Of a DNA stretch of 64,000 nucleotides, positions 46,127 to 52,139 are shown one piece after another. Under the pieces are notes generated by a model. It did not search any database. It had not been told where the DNA came from and saw only the letters and a program-made list of their open reading frames with translations. The DNA is taken from positions 168,593 through 232,592 of the forward strand of contig NZ_LOPW02000006.1 of NCBI RefSeq assembly GCF_001469875.2. The letters are read 5' to 3'. The stretch comes from Haloferax marisrubri (GTDB taxonomy: Archaea; Halobacteriota; Halobacteria; Halobacteriales; Haloferacaceae). Position 1 is the first letter of the stretch, and each line of letters opens with the position of its first letter. The position numbers and the translations under genes were made by a program.

Positions 46127-46133
46127 AATAAAT
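46127..46133 (-). promoter_or_regulatory. TATA-like box of the OLD-like gene
   Basis: ATTTATT on the minus strand is centred about 29 bp before the ATG at 46101, predicting a leaderless transcript driven from the gene's own AT-rich promoter. Confidence 0.55.
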
Positions 46134-46151
46134 CTGGTCTAGTGGCAATTC

Positions 46152-46260
46152 GTTAAAACGAACTATTTCGTCTAAACCCAATAAGCCGAATCAAGAATCA
46201 GCTATCAGTACACACGCATTATCTGCGCAGTCACAACAAACTGTCAAAACGAATTATTCC
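46152..46260. repeat. 18-bp imperfect direct repeats beside the OLD-like gene
   Basis: GTTAAAACGAACTATTTC (46152-46169) and GTCAAAACGAATTATTCC (46243-46260) match at 15 of 18 positions, 73 bp apart, in the AT-rich flank upstream of the OLD-like gene. They could be regulator sites, or traces of the event that inserted the gene. Confidence 0.5.
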
Positions 46261-46315
46261 AACAGGCGTCACCGCATCTCTGTTCCACCCGTGCCAGCAC
46301 AGCGTTTGTGTACGC

Positions 46316-47746
46316 TCACTCGTCGCGGAACGCGCAGGTCGCGGTGTAGGACACGTCGTCGAGCACGAGTTCGACGCCGCGGGTCCGGGTCGGCGGGCCG
46401 CTGACGTTGATGCTGGAGTTCTGGATAGCACAGTCCGACGCGCGGTTGACGAGCACGCCGCCGACCCGGCCGTTCGGCAGGTAGATACAGCTATCGACGA
46501 TACGGGAGCCGTTTCGGTTCTCGTCGACGACGACCGCCGAGCCGTAGGGCTGGCTCTCGCACGACCCCGAGATAGTGACGTTTTCGAGGACCATCCCCCA
46601 CGGTTCCCGCGCGATGTCGGTGTCGACCGGTCCCGCGTAGATGGTCTGGACGCCGGTGTCGTTGACGATGCGGCAGTTGCGCAGAGTGAAGCCGCCGTGG
46701 CTCCCGTAGGTCGGGACAGTAATGATGCCCGGCGAGGACGGACTGGACCGGAAGATGAAGTCGCAGTCCTCGACGAGAACGCCCGTGTAGCCGTGGCCCG
46801 TCGAGTCGATGCGGAGCCCTTCGGGGCTGTCGAGTCTGTCCCCCTCGCGGGCGTGTTCGTTGAGATTGTCGGCGTCGACGATGACGGTCGCGCCCTTGAT
46901 CCACGAGGTCTTGGTCGGATGGTCGCCCGCGGAGATGCGCATGTTGGTGTTGTCGTTGTTCTTGAACAGCCCGCCCTCGACGCGGAGGACGCCGCGGGTG
47001 TGGGTCGCGCGGAACGACGACGACCCGCGCTGTTCGATGTGGCAGTCTATCATCCTGACCTCGCCGACCGACCGCTCGGTGATGCGAATCCCGGCGACGC
47101 CGTTCGGATAGCCGGGAAGCGCCGCACCCTCGCGCATGTAGACGCGGCGGATGACGTTGACGCCCTCGACCGAGGTGCAGTCGAAGAGGAGCAGTTGGTC
47201 GCGCGCGTGGCTGTCGGTGGGGGTGCGGCCGAGCCACTCGACGTCCTCGATGAGCGCGCCGTCGTCGTTGGCGAGCCAGACATCGGCGCTCGTGGTGTCG
47301 TCGTCGGTCTGCTGGATGGAGAAGTTCTTCAGGACGTGGTCCGTCCCGCTCGTGATGCGGAGCATCCGGAACTGCTCGCCGGGGTCAGCCGGCGGGAAGA
47401 CGAACTGCACGTCCTTGTGGGAGTCGCCGAGGCCGACGAGTTGGAAGTTCGAGACGCCGCGGTCCCAGTCGTGTTCGCGGGTGATGAGGTAGTCGCCCGG
47501 CGGGAACTCGATGGCCGTGTCGTCGCCGTACGTCTCGTCGAGAATGTCGTCGACCGGCTCTTGACCCGTCGGGTCCATCCCGAGGTCCTCGACCGCGTTG
47601 AGGGCGGTGACGTCGGGTTCGGGCGTGGGCGTCTCCTCGGTCGTCGGCGTCTCGGTCGGCGTCTCCTCGTCCGGCGTGTTACAGCCGGCGAGCGCGGCAC
47701 CGACGCCGACCGCGCCGAGCGTCTTCAGGTAGGTTCTGCGCTTCAC
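46316..47746 (-). CDS. Tat lipoprotein with right-handed beta-helix (pectate-lyase-like), paralog of the gene at 52140
   Basis: A 476-residue exported protein. The GTG start at 47746 gives a Tat signal (VKRRTYLKTLG) and lipobox ALAGC (Cys22), then a Thr/Pro/Glu linker and a right-handed parallel beta-helix (about 70-470). The start is supported by GGAGGT eight bases upstream and by overlap with the stop of a 43-codon ORF. Residues around CHIEQRGSSSFRATHTRG are identical to the 919-residue paralog. No clear catalytic residues can be assigned. Probably binds or cleaves polysaccharide at the cell surface as part of the adjacent glycan locus. Confidence 0.85.
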   Translation of the reverse strand: MKRRTYLKTLGAVGVGAALAGCNTPDEETPTETPTTEETPTPEPDVTALNAVEDLGMDPTGQEPVDDILDETYGDDTAIEFPPGDYLITREHDWDRGVSNFQLVGLGDSHKDVQFVFPPADPGEQFRMLRITSGTDHVLKNFSIQQTDDDTTSADVWLANDDGALIEDVEWLGRTPTDSHARDQLLLFDCTSVEGVNVIRRVYMREGAALPGYPNGVAGIRITERSVGEVRMIDCHIEQRGSSSFRATHTRGVLRVEGGLFKNNDNTNMRISAGDHPTKTSWIKGATVIVDADNLNEHAREGDRLDSPEGLRIDSTGHGYTGVLVEDCDFIFRSSPSSPGIITVPTYGSHGGFTLRNCRIVNDTGVQTIYAGPVDTDIAREPWGMVLENVTISGSCESQPYGSAVVVDENRNGSRIVDSCIYLPNGRVGGVLVNRASDCAIQNSSINVSGPPTRTRGVELVLDDVSYTATCAFRDE

Positions 47747-47874
47747 CGGCGGGGGACCTCCGTGCGCTCGGGGCGTCCCCGGTGACTGTCCAGCGTCCGT
47801 CGAGCGTCGGCGTCGAGTCGCCTCGGAGGGCGAGATGAAAGCGGGAGAGAGAGGGACCAACGTCGGTTGAACAT
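47743..47874 (-). CDS. 43-codon ORF overlapping the beta-helix lipoprotein start (GTGA)
   Basis: An Arg-rich ORF (starts MFNRRWSLSL, ends ERTEVPRR) whose TGA overlaps the GTG at 47746. The GGAGGT ribosome-binding site of the lipoprotein lies inside its 3' end. It is probably a coupling leader or a chance ORF rather than a structural protein gene. It accounts for about 130 bp of the 354-bp gap to the divergent deacetylase-like gene. Confidence 0.35.
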   Translation of the reverse strand: MFNRRWSLSLPLSSRPPRRLDADARRTLDSHRGRPERTEVPRR

Positions 47875-48070
47875 GTATCCCGTCAGTTGGGCGGGAAAGG
47901 TGATTGGTAAACGGTGTGTAACCGCCGGTGGCGGCGCGAGCGGCGTGGAGTTCGGACGGGTCGGCGGCGACGGAACCGAGAGGGGGCCGAGGCGAAACGA
48001 CGGGACGAGAGGTGGAGAACAAACGTCTCCGAGGCCGTCAGTCCGAGGCTACGGAAATTACGAGTCGCAT

Positions 48071-48080
48071 TACTATACAC
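48071..48080 (+). promoter_or_regulatory. TATA-like box of the deacetylase-like gene
   Basis: TACTATACAC lies 21-30 bp before the ATG at 48101. This fits a leaderless transcript and fixes the start codon over longer in-frame possibilities. Confidence 0.55.
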
Positions 48081-48100
48081 CCGTGGCGACAGTTGTCTGT

Positions 48101-49399
48101 ATGAATCTGTCACGGCGTTCATATCTCGGACTGAGCGCCGCCGCACTCAGCGGCTGTGTCGCGAGGGGTGGAGAACCGGGCGGAACGCCCGAGGCGACCG
48201 CGACGAGCGAGCCGCCGGTCCCGACCCCACGGTTCAGATACGACGACCCGAGCGTCGACGCGGGGGGCGACCCGCTGGCGGTCGCGTTCAACAGCCGAGA
48301 GCGGTTCAGAGACGTCGGATGGCTCGTCGACGACTTCGAGGACGAGCGTCTCTGGGGGACGTTCGCGGGGCGGTACGCCGTCGAAGAAGAGGTCGTCTAC
48401 TGCGGGTCGCAGTCGCTCCGCCTCGAAGCGACGCCGGACGACGAGCGGGTGTGGATTTACCGGACGTTCGAGGACGGTATCGACCTCTCCGAGGCTGACC
48501 TCTCGCTGGCCGTCAACCTCGAAACGCCCGACACCGAGGGCGTCACGGTTCGCCTCGCCGCGCCCGACTACGACAACACGCTACTCCTCGGCCGCCACAT
48601 CTGGAAGGCCGGCTGGCAGCGCCTCGACCTCGGGCCGCAGCGCGTCACCGGGTCGCCGGACCTGACGAACGTCACCGAGATAAGCATCCAGATGTACACC
48701 GGCGGCGGTACTGCGGCGCGGTTCTACGTCGACTCGCTCCGGGCCAAACCCCGGGCCGGCGCGGGGTCGGTGATGATAACGTTCGACGACAACACCCGGA
48801 GCCAGTACGACACGGCGTATCCGATACTGGAGTCCCACGGCTTCCCCGGCGTCGTCGGCGTCATCCCGTGGACCGTCGGGTCGAGCCACCGCATCCCACG
48901 GTCGGGGATGGACGAGATGGTCGAATCCGGCTGGGACATGGTGAGCCACCCCCAGCAGTCGGACTCGTTCCGCGTCCTCTCGCCGGCCGACCAGCGCGCG
49001 AGCATCAGGGAGTCGAAGGCGTGGCTCGTCGAAAACGGGTTCGAACGCGGGGCCGACTTCATCATCTGGCCGTACGGCCGGTACAACGAGTCGGCGCTCG
49101 ACATCGCGAGCGACTACCACTACCTCGGGTTCGTGACGGTCGGGGGACCGACCGGCGCGGTATCCGACCCGCAAATCGTCGGCCGGACCGACGGCGACGA
49201 CGTGCAGAAGGCGAAGAAGGCGCTCGACTTCGCCGCCCAGTACAACCAGCTCGCGGTGCTCATGTACCACGACGTGACCGGGAGGGGGCGCGCTGTCAGC
49301 CCGGCGGCGTTCGCCGAGACGATTGACTACGTGGACGAACTCGGGCTGGACGTGGTCACGGCGTCGAGCTACTGGGAGTCGGTTCGAGACACCGTCTGA
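48101..49399 (+). CDS. polysaccharide deacetylase-like Tat lipoprotein with N-terminal jelly-roll
   Basis: A 432-residue exported protein. Tat signal NLSRRSYLGLSAAALSGC with lipobox Cys near residue 19; then a beta-sandwich, carbohydrate-binding-like region (about 60-215); then a NodB-like domain (about 220-425). Catalytic motif 1 is present (MITFDDN). Motif 2 reads SHPQQSD, keeping the first His but replacing the second metal-binding His of the usual HxxxH. The terminal motif YHDVTG keeps a His. It may be an altered deacetylase or a glycan-binding pseudoenzyme. Divergent from the beta-helix lipoprotein and clearly part of the polysaccharide locus. Confidence 0.8.
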   Translation: MNLSRRSYLGLSAAALSGCVARGGEPGGTPEATATSEPPVPTPRFRYDDPSVDAGGDPLAVAFNSRERFRDVGWLVDDFEDERLWGTFAGRYAVEEEVVYCGSQSLRLEATPDDERVWIYRTFEDGIDLSEADLSLAVNLETPDTEGVTVRLAAPDYDNTLLLGRHIWKAGWQRLDLGPQRVTGSPDLTNVTEISIQMYTGGGTAARFYVDSLRAKPRAGAGSVMITFDDNTRSQYDTAYPILESHGFPGVVGVIPWTVGSSHRIPRSGMDEMVESGWDMVSHPQQSDSFRVLSPADQRASIRESKAWLVENGFERGADFIIWPYGRYNESALDIASDYHYLGFVTVGGPTGAVSDPQIVGRTDGDDVQKAKKALDFAAQYNQLAVLMYHDVTGRGRAVSPAAFAETIDYVDELGLDVVTASSYWESVRDTV

Positions 49400-49720
49400 C
49401 GCGTTCCCCGCCCGACGCGCCGACCCGAATACGCCGAAATACTGATTTTTCTGACAGTCTCGTCGAACGTGACATGAGTGCTGATAGTCACACGTTCGTG
49501 GCGGTTAGACACCCGCATTAACCGTCTCAAACACCTGAAATTCGGGTTTACATACGTGTTGCTGACGACTAACAAAGACCCGAACGGTGCAATCAGCAGA
49601 TCGAAGTATCGATGTTCCTACGCACTCTCCAACTCGATTCGTCGCCGCCGGGAGCGCCGTCTCACGGCGGCGGACCGGCCGACGCGCGGCGTCCAACACA
49701 GGGGTCCCACGCGAGGGGCG
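49400..49720. other. intergenic region with T-tract and inverted repeat
   Basis: A 321-bp region without a gene. A TTTTT tract (49446-49450), 47 nt after the deacetylase-like stop, is a likely terminator. CGAACGTG (49464-49471) and CACGTTCG (49491-49498) form an inverted repeat with a 19-bp spacer, perhaps a regulatory site for the downstream glycosyltransferase. Confidence 0.45.
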
Positions 49721-50836
49721 ATGTACCGCGGTAACGCCGTCGGCGTCGTCGTGCCCGCGTACAACGAAGCGCGGTTCGTCGGCGGCGTCGTCGACACCCT
49801 CCCCGCGTTCGTCGACCGCGCCTACGTGGTCGACGACCGCTCGACCGACGGCACGTGGGAGGAGATTCGGCGGCACGCCGCGCGCGCGAACGAGCGAACG
49901 GCCGCGCCGGTCATCGCCGCGGCCGACGGGGGCACGTCGCTCGACAGGCGCGTCGTCCCGATTCGACATCCGGTCAACCGCGGGCGCGGCGCGGCCGTCA
50001 AGACCGGCTACGAGCGCGCGCTCGCCGACGGCATGGACGTTATCGTCGTGATGGACGGCGACGGCCAGATGGACCCGGACATCATGCCCGCCATCATCGA
50101 CCCCGTCGTCGATGGAGACGCCGACTACGCCGTCGGCGACCGACTCGCGGCGCGAGACACCCGCCGGGGGATGCCGCCGTGGCGGCTGTTCGGCAACCTC
50201 CTGCTGTCCGGACTGACGCGCATCGCCAGCGGCTACTGGCACATTCGCGACCCGCAGAACGGCTACACGGCCATCTCGGCCGACGCGCTCTCGGAGTTAG
50301 ATTTCGACCGGCTGTACGACCAGTACGGCTTCCTGAACGACCTGCTCGTGCACCTGAACGTCGCCGAAAAACGCGTCGCGACCGTGCCGATGCACGCGCG
50401 TTACGGCGACGAGGAAAGCGGCATCAGGTACTCGACGTTCGTCCCCGGACTGTCGTTCCTCCTGCTGAGGGACTTCCTCTGGCGGCTCCGCGTCCGGTAC
50501 CTCGACGGCGGCGTTCACCCGGTGGCGGTTCTCTACGCGCTCGGCGTCGTGAGCGTTCTCGCCGGAGCGGGTCGCTTGGCGGGTGCGGTCGCGTCGAGAA
50601 AGCGCCCGAGTCGAGGCGTCTCCGCCGGACTACTCGGTGGGGTCGCGTCTCTCGCCGGCGCGATGCTCCTCGACAGTCGGGAAAACGAGGGGTTACGGGT
50701 CGCGGCTGACCCGTCCGCGTCGTTCGAGCGAGGGGAAGCAGACGGTCCGCGGGCACCCCGTCGTGAGGACACCGGCAGAACCGACGCGCGAGAACGGAAC
50801 GGCGTCGTCGACGAGTCCGAACCGACCGGGAGTTAG
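49721..50836 (+). CDS. glycosyltransferase family 2 with C-terminal membrane segment
   Basis: A 371-residue GT-A enzyme. Motifs: VVVPAYNEARFVGGVVDTLP (donor binding), DDRSTDGT, and the metal-binding VMDGDGQMDP (DxD-like). These resemble dolichol-phosphate-sugar synthases and other lipid-linked GT2s. A hydrophobic segment lies near 270-285 and a disordered charged tail follows. Start at 49721 fits the first beta strand and has GAGG upstream. It probably adds a sugar to a lipid carrier on the cytoplasmic face for the polysaccharide or N-glycan made by this locus. Confidence 0.85.
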   Translation: MYRGNAVGVVVPAYNEARFVGGVVDTLPAFVDRAYVVDDRSTDGTWEEIRRHAARANERTAAPVIAAADGGTSLDRRVVPIRHPVNRGRGAAVKTGYERALADGMDVIVVMDGDGQMDPDIMPAIIDPVVDGDADYAVGDRLAARDTRRGMPPWRLFGNLLLSGLTRIASGYWHIRDPQNGYTAISADALSELDFDRLYDQYGFLNDLLVHLNVAEKRVATVPMHARYGDEESGIRYSTFVPGLSFLLLRDFLWRLRVRYLDGGVHPVAVLYALGVVSVLAGAGRLAGAVASRKRPSRGVSAGLLGGVASLAGAMLLDSRENEGLRVAADPSASFERGEADGPRAPRREDTGRTDARERNGVVDESEPTGS

Positions 50837-50909
50837 TCACCTCGTACCGGTCCGAACAGGTGGGTGAGGCGCTCAATAACAACAGCCTAGTCGGGTCATC
50901 TATCCAACA

Positions 50910-51956
50910 ATGGGGTCCACATCACACAGCAAAGGGCGGATAAACCGGGCGCTCGGCGAACTCTCGCTGGACGTGCCCTTCGCACTCGTCGTCGTCGTCG
51001 CGAGTAGTTTCGTGGCGGTGCTCGACGTCGTTCCGACCGTCCAAGCGCTCGTCGGAATCCCCGTACTGCTGTTTCTCCCCGGTTACGCGCTGTTGCTCGC
51101 GCTGTTCCCCGCCGGGTCGTCGGACGCGCCCGTGGAGGGGCCGTCGTTCGGCCGGTTCGAGTGGCAACCGAACCTCAGTCTCGTGGAGCGCTTCGCGCTC
51201 GCCTTCGGGATGAGCGTCGCGCTCCTGCCGGTCGTCGGGTTGACGCTCCTCTGGACCGGCGTCGGACTGAACACCGCGCCCGTCATCGTCGCGCTGTCTG
51301 CGGTCATCGTCGTCGGCCTCGCGGTCGGCGAAACCCGCCGGCGGCGACTGCCCGAATCGGAGCGGTTCCACGTCCCGATTCGGCGCTGGTACGCCGACGT
51401 GGTCCGGTCGTTCGACCAGCCCTCGCGGATCGACTCGCTTCTGAACGTCGCGCTCGCCTTCGCTATCCTCCTGGCCGTCGCGAGCCTGAGCTACGCGCTC
51501 GTCGCGCCGGGGACGGGCGAGTCGTATTCGAGCCTGTCGCTTCTCACGCAGGGCGCAGACGGCGAGTTCGTCGCCGCCGACTACCCCGAAGCGCTGGTGG
51601 TCGGCGAGCAGACCGAACTGTTCGTCTCCATCGAGAACGCCGAGGGCGAGGCGACGAGCTACACGCTCGTGGCCGAGCTCCAGCGCGTCGAGCGGGTGAA
51701 CGGCGAGACGACGGTCGTCGAGCGACAGGTGCTCGGGTCGCGGACGGAGACCGTCGCGGACGGCGAGACGTGGCGGACCCGCCACACGTTCGCCCCGGTG
51801 GTGACCGGCGAGGACCTCCGGCTCACCTACTTCCTGTACGAGGGCGACGCGCCGGCGGAGCCGAGCACCGAGACGGCGTACCGCTCGGCGTACGTCTGGG
51901 TCACCGTGACCGAGGAACCGACCGACGGCGCGGACGCCGGCGACGACGCGGCGTAA
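50910..51956 (+). CDS. DUF1616 family membrane protein
   Basis: A 348-residue protein. Four TM helices at about 22-38, 43-65, 85-105 and 110-130 are followed by a soluble basic linker, a fifth TM (about 175-195) and an extracellular beta-rich domain (about 205-335) with NAEGEATSYTLVAELQRVERVNG. This is the haloarchaeal DUF1616 arrangement, frequently found in surface-glycan gene clusters. Function is not known. It is co-directional with the GT2 gene 73 bp upstream. Confidence 0.85.
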   Translation: MGSTSHSKGRINRALGELSLDVPFALVVVVASSFVAVLDVVPTVQALVGIPVLLFLPGYALLLALFPAGSSDAPVEGPSFGRFEWQPNLSLVERFALAFGMSVALLPVVGLTLLWTGVGLNTAPVIVALSAVIVVGLAVGETRRRRLPESERFHVPIRRWYADVVRSFDQPSRIDSLLNVALAFAILLAVASLSYALVAPGTGESYSSLSLLTQGADGEFVAADYPEALVVGEQTELFVSIENAEGEATSYTLVAELQRVERVNGETTVVERQVLGSRTETVADGETWRTRHTFAPVVTGEDLRLTYFLYEGDAPAEPSTETAYRSAYVWVTVTEEPTDGADAGDDAA

Positions 51957-52023
51957 CTCGCGCTCGCGCGGCCGTCGCTCCGTCCTGAACGTGGTCACCG
52001 CTCAGCTGTCGGGTGGAAAATCG

Positions 52024-52029
52024 AAAAAA
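52024..52029 (-). terminator. T6 tract after the 919-residue beta-helix gene
   Basis: Six Ts on the minus strand about 110 nt after the stop at 52140, preceded by other A/T-rich residues. A plausible archaeal terminator in a region convergent with DUF1616. Confidence 0.4.
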
Positions 52030-52139
52030 CCGCGTCGAAATGCGAATGTGGGTACCTCTGTTGTCTGCGGCGTCACCGCGCGAGCGGTGTGCCGCGTGTG
52101 TGCTGTCGTGCCGTTTTCCTGCCGTAGTCCGCTGTTTTC

